Made by a program: the position numbers and the translations under genes. 64,000 bases of DNA from Paenibacillus tianjinensis. Lineage in GTDB: Bacteria > Bacillota > Bacilli > Paenibacillales > Paenibacillaceae. The stretch spans positions 4,402,001 to 4,466,000 of the forward strand of contig NZ_CP070969.1 of NCBI RefSeq assembly GCF_017086365.1, written 5' to 3'. Positions 8,817 through 18,425 of this stretch are shown in pieces. How positions within the stretch are numbered: the stretch's first letter is position 1; each line of letters starts with the position of its first letter. The notes under the pieces are model-generated. The model was not told where the DNA came from. It searched no databases and was given only the letters and a program-made list of their open reading frames with translations.

Positions 8817-11090
8817 CTATTCTAACTGCAGCCGCAGCCGCGCTCCCGAAAGGCACAGCTGCCGCTCACCACCAATCGCAATCAGCGCCAAAGCATTGCG
8901 ATTACCCGTGGCTGCGGTCACTGTAATCTCATTCCGGCTAATCCGCAGCCTGAAGCTGTCCCCAAGCAGGATCAGCGGTAACTCCACGGCATTCCACTGC
9001 TCCGGCAATGATGGGTTGATGTATAGCGTCTCACCGTCAAACTGTACCCCCGCAAAGCCGAGCACTGCCGCCATCCAGGCTCCCCCACTCGCAGCCGGAT
9101 GCGTTCCTCCAATATAGAGATCTCCGACATACTGCTTGGACTCGCCGGTAAGATCCACGGTTGCCGTCCGCATAAAATAAGGATATCCCCAATCCGGCGA
9201 ACCGATATCGGCGGCCACCAGCGCATAGATACACGGGCTGAGGCTGGAGCCGTGTTCTGTCCGGGGCTCATAGAACTCCCAGTTCGCCTGCTTCACCTCC
9301 CTGGAGTAGGATCGTTTGAAGAGATTAAGCATCAGCACAACATCCGCCTGCTTCAATATAGTGGTTGTCGTAGCTAGGCCATTGCCCCCGCCCCAATATT
9401 CATTTTTGTGGATGACCCGTGATTTCAGTTCTGCCAGCCCCACTTCTTCCAGCTGGAAATAGCGGTCGAATTGCTCAATGAGCAGTGTTTCCGGATCAGG
9501 CTGCGGCACATAGAAGCTGTCCAGCATCGTTTGGAATTCTTTCAAAAAAGGGCCGTCTGCGAATTGCCCGTTCAGCTTCCGGAACTCCTCCGGGAACTTA
9601 GACTGCAGCAGATCTGCACTCTTCAGCGCAACCTCCAGCGTTTCTTTCACCAGGGCATTGGTGAACGCATTGTTGTTCACCCGCTCATGATATTCATCCG
9701 GCCCGGTAACATCGAGAATCTCATACCGCTGTTTGACCGGATTGTAGTAGGCATAAGAATAGAAGAAGCGCGCACATTCCCAGATAACCTCAGCACCGCC
9801 ATCTGTCAGTAAAGTGTTATCTCCGGTGAACATCACATACTGCCAGATCCCGTGCACCACATCCCCGCTGATATGCACCTGCTTGTCGCGGAAATAGGTC
9901 CGCACCCTGCGGCCGGTAAACACATCATTAACATTGAAAAGGGTGCAGGCGTCATCACCCGAATCCTGGCTTTCCCAGGCGTAGAACGCGCCCAAGAATC
10001 CGTATTCTGCTGCCTTCCGTCGTGCACCCTCCAGCGTATGGATGCGGTACATCAGCAGATTACGGGCTGTGCTGGGATCACTGTGGAGGAAAAAAGGCAG
10101 CATGAACATTTCCGTGTCCCAGAACACAGCACCTTTATACACTTGCCCCGACAGCCCCCGGGCCGGAATCGAAACCTTCTCGGAGCCGGTTGGCGCAATA
10201 ATCAGCAGCTGATAGATGCTGTACCGCAGCGCAAACTGGGCGTCATCATCCCCTTCAATTATGCAATCACTCTGCAGCCATCGCTCCTCCCATGCATCAC
10301 GGTGAGCCTCAAGCAGACGTTCATAGCCCGCTTCTTCCGCTGCACGGACATTCCGCTCGGCAAGTAAGGCCGGATCGCCGCCGGCATCAAGCCCCGTGTA
10401 GACCGCTGCGAATTTAAACCATTCATAAGTCTCTCCTGCCTTGGCATCGAATGAGATCATCCGGATTGCACGGTCACCGATTGTCTCTTGTGCATCGAAG
10501 CTGAATACGGTCCTTTCAGCAACTGACACCGGCACCCCCAGCTCACCAGTAACCGCACTTGAGCGGAGCACACCTTCCACAAACTGCTCCTGACACGCAT
10601 ACAGATGAGGGCCGTTTATATCCCATACATCCCCATCGATTCCGCTCGCAATCTCAATCCGGCAATCCACCGTACTGCGTATGCTTAGCTTGCCTGCCAG
10701 GAGATGTAATTCATCCATGCTGACGAAACGTTCAGCAGTGAATACCAGCTGTCCACTTCCGGTTAGGCCGTATACCGTCTCCCGTTTGTGGACTGCGCCG
10801 CGTATATCAAGCTCCTGTGTGTGGGCCTCAGGCTCAGTGTCCAGCACTCCGAGCTGCTGTCCGTTGCTGCTGAGTCTGGTGAACAGCCCGTTCGGGGCAT
10901 TCACCGGCTCGCGCCACTTCCCGGCGGCCTGATCATATACACCAGCCAAGGTGACTGCGGCCAGCTGTTCCTTGCCGAACTCCTCCAGCGTTCCACGGTA
11001 TCCCATATAACCGTTACCGGCCATAAATTTGTTGCCATTCGACGTGATCCGCTCCCGGTCAAAGACCTGATCTTGTACCATCCAGCTCAT
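8817..11090 (-). CDS. GH65 disaccharide phosphorylase (second copy)
   Basis: A 757-residue glycoside hydrolase family 65 protein. It has the N-terminal supersandwich opening (NGYMGYRG), the catalytic (alpha/alpha)6 barrel with the general acid Glu in TGPDEYHERVNNN, and the GSSLSP loop near the phosphate site. The ATG at 11090 overlaps the upstream TGA as ATGA, which fixes the start; AGGGATGA precedes it. Family members split alpha-glucosides such as maltose, kojibiose, nigerose or trehalose with phosphate to give beta-glucose 1-phosphate. The specificity cannot be read from the sequence by eye. Confidence 0.88.
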   Translation of the reverse strand: MSWMVQDQVFDRERITSNGNKFMAGNGYMGYRGTLEEFGKEQLAAVTLAGVYDQAAGKWREPVNAPNGLFTRLSSNGQQLGVLDTEPEAHTQELDIRGAVHKRETVYGLTGSGQLVFTAERFVSMDELHLLAGKLSIRSTVDCRIEIASGIDGDVWDINGPHLYACQEQFVEGVLRSSAVTGELGVPVSVAERTVFSFDAQETIGDRAIRMISFDAKAGETYEWFKFAAVYTGLDAGGDPALLAERNVRAAEEAGYERLLEAHRDAWEERWLQSDCIIEGDDDAQFALRYSIYQLLIIAPTGSEKVSIPARGLSGQVYKGAVFWDTEMFMLPFFLHSDPSTARNLLMYRIHTLEGARRKAAEYGFLGAFYAWESQDSGDDACTLFNVNDVFTGRRVRTYFRDKQVHISGDVVHGIWQYVMFTGDNTLLTDGGAEVIWECARFFYSYAYYNPVKQRYEILDVTGPDEYHERVNNNAFTNALVKETLEVALKSADLLQSKFPEEFRKLNGQFADGPFLKEFQTMLDSFYVPQPDPETLLIEQFDRYFQLEEVGLAELKSRVIHKNEYWGGGNGLATTTTILKQADVVLMLNLFKRSYSREVKQANWEFYEPRTEHGSSLSPCIYALVAADIGSPDWGYPYFMRTATVDLTGESKQYVGDLYIGGTHPAASGGAWMAAVLGFAGVQFDGETLYINPSLPEQWNAVELPLILLGDSFRLRISRNEITVTAATGNRNALALIAIGGERQLCLSGARLRLQLE

Positions 11091-13393
11091 CCGGCCATCA
11101 TCCCTTCGCATAGCGGGAGTTCGATAGCGTCGGCACCTACCTTGATCTGCCGCCCATTCATAATGATCTCTGTGCTTCCGCCAGAGACAGCCTGTATCCG
11201 CACTGAATCGATAGTAACCTCCAATTTCAACAGAACCCCCTCATACAAAACCTGGAAGCTGTAGGAGGTCCAGCGTTCCGGCAGCGAAGGCTGGAAGCTT
11301 AGCCGGTCCCCGTCCGAGCGCATGCCGCCGAACCCGTAGACGATGTTCATCCAGGCAGCCGCAATGGAGGTTGTGTGCAGCCCCTCGCGGGTGTTGCGGT
11401 TATAGTTGTCGAGATCAAGCCGGGTTGCGAATTCGAAGAAATGATACGCTTCCTCAGGTTTGCCGATTTCACTGGCCAGAATGGAATGGATGGATGGTGA
11501 TAGCGATGATTCATGAATGCAGCGCGGCTCATAATATTCGTAATTGGCACGTTTGGCTTCCTTGGAGAATTGACCGTTATAAAGGAACATGAACATCAGT
11601 ACATCAGGCTGCTTTATCATGTCATAGCGGTACAGGCGGTCATAAGACCAATTCGAATACAGCGGAAATTCCGTCACCGGAATCGAATGAATATCAATAT
11701 GAGGCATATCAAAAAATCCGTCATGCTCTTCATAAACACCGCTGTCTTGATCTAACGGAATGCGCATATGCTCCGCCTTGCTTCTCCAGTCTGCCAATTC
11801 GTCTTCATGGAGCGCGGTTTTAGCAGCCAGCTGGACGAAGGCCTCCGGCACAGCCGCCTGCATATGAGCCACCGTTTCGAGGGTATAATCGAACAATTTT
11901 TTAGCCATCAGGTTGATGTAGCAGTTATTGTTCACCATTAACTGGAATTCATCAGGACCCATGACCCCAAAATAACCAAACTGGCCGCTGCGTGCCCCCC
12001 ATTGACCGCGTGTGGCATAAAACCGGCTGATCTGAATCAGCATTTCAGCACCTTTACTGTAGAGGAATTCCTTGTCGTCCGTATTTTTTACATAATGCCA
12101 GATACCGTAGGACACAGCCGTCCCGACATGAAGCTGCAGGTTAGAATGCTGCCACAGGTCGCAGCTTTCGGTTCCGTCTATTGTCGCAATTGGATAGCAA
12201 GCCCCTTCGCAATCCACATCCTTGGCCCGCTTCATTGCCTCGGGCAGTGTTTTATAACGGAATTCCAGCAGGCTTTTGGCCGCCTTCGGATTGTTGAACA
12301 TATAGAACGGCAGGCAGTACGACTCCGTATCCCAGAAAGCAAGCCCGCGGTAGGCTTCACCCGTCAACCCTTTTGCGCCGATATTATAGCCGGGATGGTC
12401 GCCATGGTACGTCTGGTACAGCTGAAAAATACAAAAACGGATGCCCTGCTGATTCTCCGGGTCACCTTCAATGACGATATCGCTGGTCTCCCATATCCCT
12501 TTCCAGTAGTCGGTTTGAGCGTTGAATATTTCAGCCTCATTTAACCCTGCAGTTGTTGCAGCAAGCTCCATCCCTTCTTTCCATAATTCATCTGCTGCCC
12601 TAGAACCGCTGCTGTCCGCACAATTGACGGCAAGCTTCGTATAATGTACCTTTTCTCCTTCTATTAAAGGCAGGGTGAACGACTCACCGATAAATTTATC
12701 CCGCTCTACACGCGATGGACTGAGCTGGACCGGAGACTGCAGGACAAACCCGGAAAACAGCTTATTCCCCGTAGTCAACGTCTCCGCCATAATCGCGGTA
12801 ATCCCGTCTCTCCCTCCGCTGCGCAGACCGTTCCACATACTTTGGCCCCGTTCCTCATGGATCATCGCAAAATCAAGTCCCGTACACACCTGAACATTGC
12901 CTGAGAAATTTAGCGGCTCAAAGGCAACCCTCTGCAGTCCGAGATGGGACATGGTCATACTGACCAGCCGGGTAAAGGTTAGTTTCAGTTGTTTGCCATT
13001 CTCCAGATGCCATATTAATTCGCGGCAATAGGTGCCGGTGCGGAAATCCAGCCTGCGGCTGTAATCCGATATTTTACTGAAAGCTAAATCCAGCTGTTCG
13101 CCGTCAATCGTAATCCGGGTATACAGCCAGTCCACCGCATTCACCATATAGCGCAGAGAACGGATAATGCCTTTGTAATGGTTGCCGACCGCCTGCTCTT
13201 CATTAAGGCCGTTGAAATAGCTGCCCATGAGCGTATCCCCGCTGTAGCCTTCCTCAGCATAACCCCGCACCCCCATATACTCATTGCCCAGTGAAAAAAT
13301 CGATTCCGAGGTCCGGTTCCGCTCCTGATCAAAGCCCTCTTCAATAATTGCCCAAGGGTCGACCTTTAAATATTTATCTGCTACTTTTGCCAT
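11087..13393 (-). CDS. GH65 disaccharide phosphorylase (first copy), maltose-phosphorylase-like
   Basis: A 768-residue GH65 protein with the opening LGNEYMGVRGYAEEGYSG, the catalytic acid in GVMGPDEFQLMVNNN and the ESSLSPSIHSILASEIG loop. The GVMGPDEF..VNNN form recalls YvdK-type maltose phosphorylases, but this is a resemblance, not proof. The ATG at 13393 is chosen because AAGGAG lies about 10 bases before it; the frame stays open to 13462. It differs clearly from the downstream copy, so the two probably have different acceptors. A terminator-like hairpin lies upstream. Confidence 0.88.
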   Translation of the reverse strand: MAKVADKYLKVDPWAIIEEGFDQERNRTSESIFSLGNEYMGVRGYAEEGYSGDTLMGSYFNGLNEEQAVGNHYKGIIRSLRYMVNAVDWLYTRITIDGEQLDLAFSKISDYSRRLDFRTGTYCRELIWHLENGKQLKLTFTRLVSMTMSHLGLQRVAFEPLNFSGNVQVCTGLDFAMIHEERGQSMWNGLRSGGRDGITAIMAETLTTGNKLFSGFVLQSPVQLSPSRVERDKFIGESFTLPLIEGEKVHYTKLAVNCADSSGSRAADELWKEGMELAATTAGLNEAEIFNAQTDYWKGIWETSDIVIEGDPENQQGIRFCIFQLYQTYHGDHPGYNIGAKGLTGEAYRGLAFWDTESYCLPFYMFNNPKAAKSLLEFRYKTLPEAMKRAKDVDCEGACYPIATIDGTESCDLWQHSNLQLHVGTAVSYGIWHYVKNTDDKEFLYSKGAEMLIQISRFYATRGQWGARSGQFGYFGVMGPDEFQLMVNNNCYINLMAKKLFDYTLETVAHMQAAVPEAFVQLAAKTALHEDELADWRSKAEHMRIPLDQDSGVYEEHDGFFDMPHIDIHSIPVTEFPLYSNWSYDRLYRYDMIKQPDVLMFMFLYNGQFSKEAKRANYEYYEPRCIHESSLSPSIHSILASEIGKPEEAYHFFEFATRLDLDNYNRNTREGLHTTSIAAAWMNIVYGFGGMRSDGDRLSFQPSLPERWTSYSFQVLYEGVLLKLEVTIDSVRIQAVSGGSTEIIMNGRQIKVGADAIELPLCEGMMAG

Positions 13394-13502
13394 ATCTGAT
13401 TTCTCCTTCTCCCGAGTATCAACGCTCCTATCCAGCGTACCTTTCAGGAGATAAGAGGCCAATGTCAGGCTATATCTGAGTTATGTGCATTTTTACGGAG
13501 AT

Positions 13503-13548
13503 AAAAAAACAGCCTCCCCACAATTGTGTAAAGTGGGAAATGGCTGTT
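13503..13548 (-). terminator. Terminator-like hairpin in front of the GH65 operon
   Basis: On the minus strand AACAGCC pairs with GGCTGTT, with an inner CCCAC/GTGGG stem, followed by seven T. No minus-strand gene lies upstream, so it is either an attenuator in the GH65 leader or a relic. Confidence 0.55.
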
Positions 13549-13617
13549 ATAATAAACGTTAATTATGGATTTCCTCCCCTATTTCGGAGAAAAACATATT
13601 AAATCTCACACGTATGA

Positions 13618-13633
13618 AGTGAAAATTATCACA
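13618..13633. promoter_or_regulatory. Fnr-like box upstream of fnr
   Basis: AGTGA-N6-TCACA differs by one base from the TGTGA-N6-TCACA consensus of Gram-positive Fnr. It lies 105 bp before the fnr start and could mediate autoregulation. A TATAAT at 13693-13698 is a separate candidate -10. Confidence 0.5.
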
Positions 13634-13737
13634 ATGTTAAAAATTCGACACTTTTTATCGAAAATTTTTAACCATTATGAGGAATTTCAAGGTATAATTA
13701 ATTTAAAATTTATTGAAAAACTGAGGGAATAAAGGGG

Positions 13738-14466
13738 ATGTCGATTATGATAAAGGAACATTACAATGTTATCGAAGCCCACGGAAATACAAACTGTTTC
13801 TCCGAGCAGAACTTTAACAGACTTCTGGTCACAATGAAAGAACGTATGGTCCCTGAAGGATCACATCTGTTCTGGGAGGGTGACTACTCGGATAAATTGT
13901 TTTATATCAAACGTGGACGTGTTAAACTGACCAAATCTACCGACGAAGGCAAAGAACTGATTCTTTATATGTATCAGGCTGGTGACATGGTAGGCCAAGC
14001 TGACCCGTTCTTCAGCACGAAGCACAGCTTCACTGCCGAAGTAATTGAGGAAAGCGAGGTTGGCGTAATTGAGCAGAAGGATCTGGAGATTCTGATCTGC
14101 CAACACTGCGATTTCGCCATCGACTTTATGAAATGGATGGGTATCCATCACCGTCTCACACAGACGAAATTCCGTGACTTGATGATGTACGGCAAACCAG
14201 GCGCACTCTGCTCCACACTGATTCGTCTTGGCAACACCTATGGCGAGAAGAATGGAGACAATATTCTGATCAACAAAAAAATTACGCATACGGATCTGTC
14301 CAACATGATCGGTGCTACCCGTGAGAGTGTCAACCGGATGCTGAGCGATCTGCGTAAAAAAGATGCCGTTGAATATGAGAATGGCATGATTGTCATTAAG
14401 GATCTTAGCATGCTGCAGGAAATCTGCCATTGCGAATTATGTCCTAACGAAATTTGCCGTATCTAA
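13738..14466 (+). CDS. fnr: Fnr-type oxygen-sensing regulator (Crp/Fnr family)
   Basis: A 242-residue regulator with an N-terminal cyclic-nucleotide-binding fold (FWEGDYSDKLFYIKRGRVKL), a long dimer helix and a C-terminal winged helix (LSNMIGATRESVNRMLSDLRK). The last residues contain C232-x2-C235-x4-C240 plus an extra C230. That spacing is the same as the C-terminal cysteine set that holds the [4Fe-4S] cluster of Bacillus subtilis Fnr, unlike the N-terminal cysteines of E. coli FNR. Either ATG 13738 or ATG 13747 could be the start; AAAGGGG is better spaced for the latter. The adjacent nir operon carries matching boxes, so it is the likely target. Confidence 0.9.
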   Translation: MSIMIKEHYNVIEAHGNTNCFSEQNFNRLLVTMKERMVPEGSHLFWEGDYSDKLFYIKRGRVKLTKSTDEGKELILYMYQAGDMVGQADPFFSTKHSFTAEVIEESEVGVIEQKDLEILICQHCDFAIDFMKWMGIHHRLTQTKFRDLMMYGKPGALCSTLIRLGNTYGEKNGDNILINKKITHTDLSNMIGATRESVNRMLSDLRKKDAVEYENGMIVIKDLSMLQEICHCELCPNEICRI

Positions 14467-14546
14467 TTCCCTAGTAACATTACCCTCTATTCTCCTCATT
14501 GAAACATATATGGCCCAAATATTCTGCACAATAAAATAGAGTGGTC

Positions 14547-14571
14547 AAGGCGCTTACCTGGCGTCTTTTTT
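14547..14571 (+). terminator. Intrinsic terminator after fnr
   Basis: AAGGCGC pairs with GCGTCTT (one wobble) around a seven-base loop and is followed by T residues. Confidence 0.55.
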
Positions 14572-14656
14572 CTTATGTATGAGTAAGTTGTAAACCCCAA
14601 AATGGTTAAAGCTCTTCATTGTGCCCCTCCACCGACATTTCTAAATCCAGTGTAAC

Positions 14657-14694
14657 AAAAAAACTGTCCTGAGGGCTATTGCCTCAGAACAGTT
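14657..14694 (-). terminator. Intrinsic terminator of the nirBD-nirC operon
   Basis: On the minus strand AACTGTTCTGAGG pairs with CCTCAGGACAGTT (13 bp, one wobble), then seven T. It lies 14 bases after the transporter stop. Confidence 0.85.
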
Positions 14695-14707
14695 TATCAG
14701 TACATGC

Positions 14708-15499
14708 TTAATGTTTGCTGAATTTGGAGCGAACCGGAGAGATCAGCCAATACGCCATTCCGACGAACAGACCGCCGCCGATAATATTTCCTAAAGTGAC
14801 CGGAATCATATTGTGCAGCCAGCCGGCAACCGTTACCGTTTCTGGATGATTCGGCAGTAAAACGGCCACACTAAGCAGTGTCATGTTAGCCACACTATGC
14901 TCATAACCACTGGCGATGAAGGCGAACAGACACCACCAGATAAGCACCAGCTTGGCAGCTTCACTTTTAGCTCGTGAAGACATCCATATGGCCAGACAGA
15001 CCAGCCAGTTACAGAGAATCCCCCGGAAGAACAGCTCTGAGAAGGGAAGTGTCATCTTTTTGGCTGCTGCAGCGAAAATCAGATGCTCTGCAGGTGCTGC
15101 CTTGAACAGTCCGGTTCCCTGAATCAGCAGTGCAAGAATAATGGCCCCGCCGACATTGCCGATAAAGACGATGACCCAGTTCTTGAGCGTATCCCACACC
15201 GTAGTTCTTCCGGCAAGTGTACTTACCGTAAAGAACATATTGTTCCCGGTAAACAGCTCTGAGCCCGCAAAGATAACCAGTGTCAGCGCGATCCCGAAGG
15301 AGGCTCCCATTACCAGCGGCTGAAACGGTGATTTGATTGCAGCCAGAGGCGCACCAAGGGAGAAGATAAGGATAATTCCGATTCCAACGTAAGCCCCGGC
15401 CAGTAATGCAGCCAGAAAGTACCTCGGCAAACTCTCATTCATTTTGTCACGTTTGCTAACTGCTGCCTCTACGATGTTCTCGACACTTTGCGTAAACAT
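14708..15499 (-). CDS. nirC: Formate/nitrite transporter family protein, probable nitrite channel
   Basis: A 263-residue six-helix membrane protein with the family pattern early in the chain (ALLAGAYVGIGIILIFSLG) and the FAGSELFTGNNMF motif in the second third. A second repeat contains NWLVCLAIWMS and NMTLLSVAVL. Fifty bases separate it from nirD, so it is probably the third gene of the nir operon, and a nitrite rather than a formate role follows from that context. NirC channels move nitrite across the membrane for reduction by NirBD. Confidence 0.85.
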   Translation of the reverse strand: MFTQSVENIVEAAVSKRDKMNESLPRYFLAALLAGAYVGIGIILIFSLGAPLAAIKSPFQPLVMGASFGIALTLVIFAGSELFTGNNMFFTVSTLAGRTTVWDTLKNWVIVFIGNVGGAIILALLIQGTGLFKAAPAEHLIFAAAAKKMTLPFSELFFRGILCNWLVCLAIWMSSRAKSEAAKLVLIWWCLFAFIASGYEHSVANMTLLSVAVLLPNHPETVTVAGWLHNMIPVTLGNIIGGGLFVGMAYWLISPVRSKFSKH

Positions 15500-15549
15500 C
15501 TTTCCACCCCGCCATTTCTCTACATAGTTTAGCTTTGAATCATTGTTTC

Positions 15550-15870
15550 TTACAGGATGACATTGACGTTATCGCCATCCACCGTAACGGGGAAGGTGGC
15601 AACGATGCCTTTATCCGGAGCCTGAACCTCTCCAGTGCGAAGATCGATCTTCCAATCATACAACGGATCATACAGATAATAGCCGGATACAATTCCTTCA
15701 GCCAGCGGACCGCCTTTTGGATGCGGACTCCGGTTTTCCACAGCATAGAATTGGTCATCAGAAGTCCGGAATATAGCCAGCTCCACCGGACCGCAGGTGA
15801 CTACACGGCCTATCTGCGGCAGGAAATGCTGAAGCGTGCCTAGCGTATACTTAAGTTTTGTGCTTTCCAT
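15550..15870 (-). CDS. nirD: Nitrite reductase small subunit (Rieske-like)
   Basis: A 106-residue Rieske-fold protein with the layout CGPVELAIFR, VENRSPHPKGGPLAEG and YDPLYDWKIDLRTG. The cysteine of each usual C-x-H ligand pair is replaced (SPHP, YDPLYDW), as in other NirD proteins, so it should not bind a 2Fe-2S cluster. It pairs with NirB in the NADH-dependent reduction of nitrite to ammonia in the cytoplasm. It starts 24 bases after the nirB stop. Confidence 0.92.
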   Translation of the reverse strand: MESTKLKYTLGTLQHFLPQIGRVVTCGPVELAIFRTSDDQFYAVENRSPHPKGGPLAEGIVSGYYLYDPLYDWKIDLRTGEVQAPDKGIVATFPVTVDGDNVNVIL

Positions 15871-15894
15871 GGTCTTCTCTCCTTTGGGTTCCGT

Positions 15895-18321
15895 TTATAG
15901 GTTGGCTTTTTCGAACAGTGCGCTGCGGGTATTATCATCATCCAGCATTTTTTTCCATGGATCTGAAACCTGGGCCAAGGCAAAATCAATCCGTGCAGCC
16001 AGTTCCTTGCGGTTCTCTGCATTGTCCATAATCACGCGATGGATGTTCTCCAGACCCATGCGTTCCACCCACTCGGAGGTTCTTTCCAGATAGTTCCCGG
16101 TTTCACGGTAGTACTGCATAACCGCTGAACAGACCTCAACCAATTCTTCATCTGTCTTCACCTTGCAGAAGGAATCAGCGATACGCGGCTTAATTCCGCC
16201 GTTTCCGCCAATGAACACTTCCCAGCCGCCGTCATTGCCGACGATACCGATATCCTTGGTGCAGGATTCTGCACAGTTACGCGGGCAGCCGTTAACAGCC
16301 ATTTTGAATTTGGCCGGGAAATCAAGCCGTTCATATTTGCGTTCAAGCATTGCTCCTACACCCATTGAGTCCTGGGTGCCGAAGCGGCAGAACTGGTTGC
16401 CGACACAGGTCTTGACAGTCCGAAGCGACTTGGCATACGCATAACCGGATGGCATATCCAGCTCTTCCCAGACCTTAGGCACATCCTCTTTTTTGACACC
16501 AATCAGGTCCAGACGCTGTCCGCCGGTTACCTTCACTACCTTCACATCATATTTAATGGAGACATCAGCAATCCGCTTCAGATCCTCCGGTGTAGTTACA
16601 CCGCCATACATCCGGGGAACGACGGTAAATGTGCCGTCCTTCTGGATATTCGCACTCATACGCTCATTAACGAAGCGGGATTCTTTCTCGTCTTCATGCG
16701 TGTCCGGATAGATCATGCCTAGGTAGTAGTTCACGGCCGGACGGCATTTGGAGCAGCCCTCAGCCTGTTTCCAGTCCAGTACATTCATGACTTCCTTGGT
16801 AGTCTTAAGCCCCTTGGCAGTAATCTCGGCTACAATCTCATCACGGCTAAGTGATGTACAGCTGCAAATGCCGGCTTTGGCGCTCTGTTGGAAGCTATCG
16901 CCAAGGACAAACTGGAGAATCTGTTCCACGACAGGCTTACAGCCGCCGCAGGAACGCGTGGCTCCGGTGCAGGCTTTAATTTCATCCACAGTGGTAAATC
17001 CGTTCTCTGTCACTGCATCGACAATCGCCTTTTTGGTGACCCCATTACAGCCGCAGACAATTTCTTCATCAGCCATCGTTTCGACAGATAAGCCTTGTTT
17101 GGCTCCGCCACCGCCGCAGCAGCCAGTACCCATTACTTCATTGTATATTTCATCAGTCATTTCAGAGCCCTGCTTCACCAGCTTCTGCAGGCTGGCCGAT
17201 TCGGTAACATCACCGAACAATACTGCACCGACGATAATATTGTCCTTCAGCAAAATCTTCTTGTAGGTTCTCTTCCACTCGTCTTTCGCTGAAATAACCG
17301 TATGCTCAGCTGTTTCCGTAAATTCACCGGCGGAGAATACATCTACTCCGGAAATCTTCAGCTTCGTAGCCACAACCGACCCTTCATATGGCTGGGTGGA
17401 TGCTCCGACAAGATGCTTAGCCAGCACCATACCCTGTTCAAACAGCGGTGCTACCAGACCGTAGCAGGTCCCGCGGTGTTCTGTACACTCTCCGACAGAA
17501 TAAACATTCTCCATAGAGGTCTGGAGATAGTCGTTCACGACAATCCCGCGGTTAACTGTAATACCGGAGTCTTTAGCAAGCTGAGTGTTCGGCTTAATCC
17601 CGACAGCCATCACCACGAAATCCGCCTGCAGCTCCGTACCGTCACTGAATCGCAGTCCGTTAACCCGCTCTTCGCCTGTCAGCTCAACCGTCTGCTTGCC
17701 CATGGCAAACTTCACGCCTTGACGTTTCAGTTCAGCCTGCAGCATGGACGAAGCGGTATGATCCAGCTGCCGCTCCATCAGGTCCTCCAGCAGATGCACT
17801 ACTGTCACATCCATGCCGAGATTAACCAGGCCTTTGGCTGCTTCGAGTCCGAGCAGTCCGCCGCCGATCACCGCTGCTGTACGGTACTGCTTGGCTGCAG
17901 CCAGCATGGCATCGCAATCTGCGATATCGCGGAAGCCGACTACGCCTTCTTTGGTGCTGCCCGGAACAGGAAGAATAAAAGAGTTCGAGCCTGTTGCAAT
18001 AATCACTTTATCGTATGAAACGCTTAAACCGTTATCCGCGATGACCTGACGGGTATCTTCATCAATCCGGACTACGGTAGTCCCAGTATGCAGGGTAATA
18101 TGGTTGTCTTCGTACCACTGGCGGTCATTCAGAATAATGTCCTCAATGCTTTTGCTGCCTTCAAGAACATATGAAAGCATAATCCGGTTGTAGTTAGGAT
18201 GAGGCTCGCTGCCGAAGATGGTAATATCATAAGCGCCGCCCAGCTTAAGAATCTGTTCAATTGTACCCACGCCTGCCATCCCGTTGCCTATTAATACTAA
18301 TTTTTCTCTCTCCACTCTCAC
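15895..18321 (-). CDS. nirB: NADH-dependent nitrite reductase large subunit
   Basis: An 808-residue protein. It begins with an FAD/NAD(P)-binding oxidoreductase region (LVLIGNGMAG, VIGGGLLGLEAAKGL, VYSVGECTEH), then has two BFD-type 2Fe-2S segments (CGCNGVTKK..CTGATRSCGGC and CSCTSLSRDE), then sulfite/nitrite reductase domains with siroheme-4Fe4S cysteines in TCVGNQFCRFG and NGCPRNCAESC. The start is GTG at 18321 with GGGGAGG 9 bases before it. It reduces nitrite to ammonia with nirD. The promoter carries two tandem Fnr boxes. Confidence 0.95.
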   Translation of the reverse strand: MRVEREKLVLIGNGMAGVGTIEQILKLGGAYDITIFGSEPHPNYNRIMLSYVLEGSKSIEDIILNDRQWYEDNHITLHTGTTVVRIDEDTRQVIADNGLSVSYDKVIIATGSNSFILPVPGSTKEGVVGFRDIADCDAMLAAAKQYRTAAVIGGGLLGLEAAKGLVNLGMDVTVVHLLEDLMERQLDHTASSMLQAELKRQGVKFAMGKQTVELTGEERVNGLRFSDGTELQADFVVMAVGIKPNTQLAKDSGITVNRGIVVNDYLQTSMENVYSVGECTEHRGTCYGLVAPLFEQGMVLAKHLVGASTQPYEGSVVATKLKISGVDVFSAGEFTETAEHTVISAKDEWKRTYKKILLKDNIIVGAVLFGDVTESASLQKLVKQGSEMTDEIYNEVMGTGCCGGGGAKQGLSVETMADEEIVCGCNGVTKKAIVDAVTENGFTTVDEIKACTGATRSCGGCKPVVEQILQFVLGDSFQQSAKAGICSCTSLSRDEIVAEITAKGLKTTKEVMNVLDWKQAEGCSKCRPAVNYYLGMIYPDTHEDEKESRFVNERMSANIQKDGTFTVVPRMYGGVTTPEDLKRIADVSIKYDVKVVKVTGGQRLDLIGVKKEDVPKVWEELDMPSGYAYAKSLRTVKTCVGNQFCRFGTQDSMGVGAMLERKYERLDFPAKFKMAVNGCPRNCAESCTKDIGIVGNDGGWEVFIGGNGGIKPRIADSFCKVKTDEELVEVCSAVMQYYRETGNYLERTSEWVERMGLENIHRVIMDNAENRKELAARIDFALAQVSDPWKKMLDDDNTRSALFEKANL

Positions 18322-18376
18322 TGTTAAAACCTCCCCGAAGCATCTAAATTCCTATGAAAACTTATCTCGTAAGAGA

Positions 18377-18382
18377 ATTATA
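18377..18382 (-). promoter_or_regulatory. -10 element of the nirB promoter
   Basis: A perfect TATAAT on the minus strand, 55 bases before the GTG. The nearer Fnr box is centred about 33 bp upstream of this hexamer's centre, which puts it near -41 relative to the expected start site, the class II activator position. No good -35 element is present, as expected for an activated promoter. Confidence 0.75.
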
Positions 18383-18404
18383 CATTTTAAATTTGAACTG
18401 CATT

Positions 18405-18420
18405 TGTGATTGTAATCACA
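18405..18420. promoter_or_regulatory. Fnr box 1 of nirB
   Basis: TGTGATTGTAATCACA matches TGTGA-N6-TCACA exactly. Confidence 0.85.
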
Positions 18421-18425
18421 TCAAA

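Noticed and set aside
8802..8856. Longer start of beta-phosphoglucomutase
   Set aside because: It would overlap the GH65 coding end, and the extra residues are the translation of that gene in another frame.
11091..11111. Longer start of the second GH65 gene
   Set aside because: The ATGA overlap at 11087-11090 with AGGGATGA upstream is better supported.
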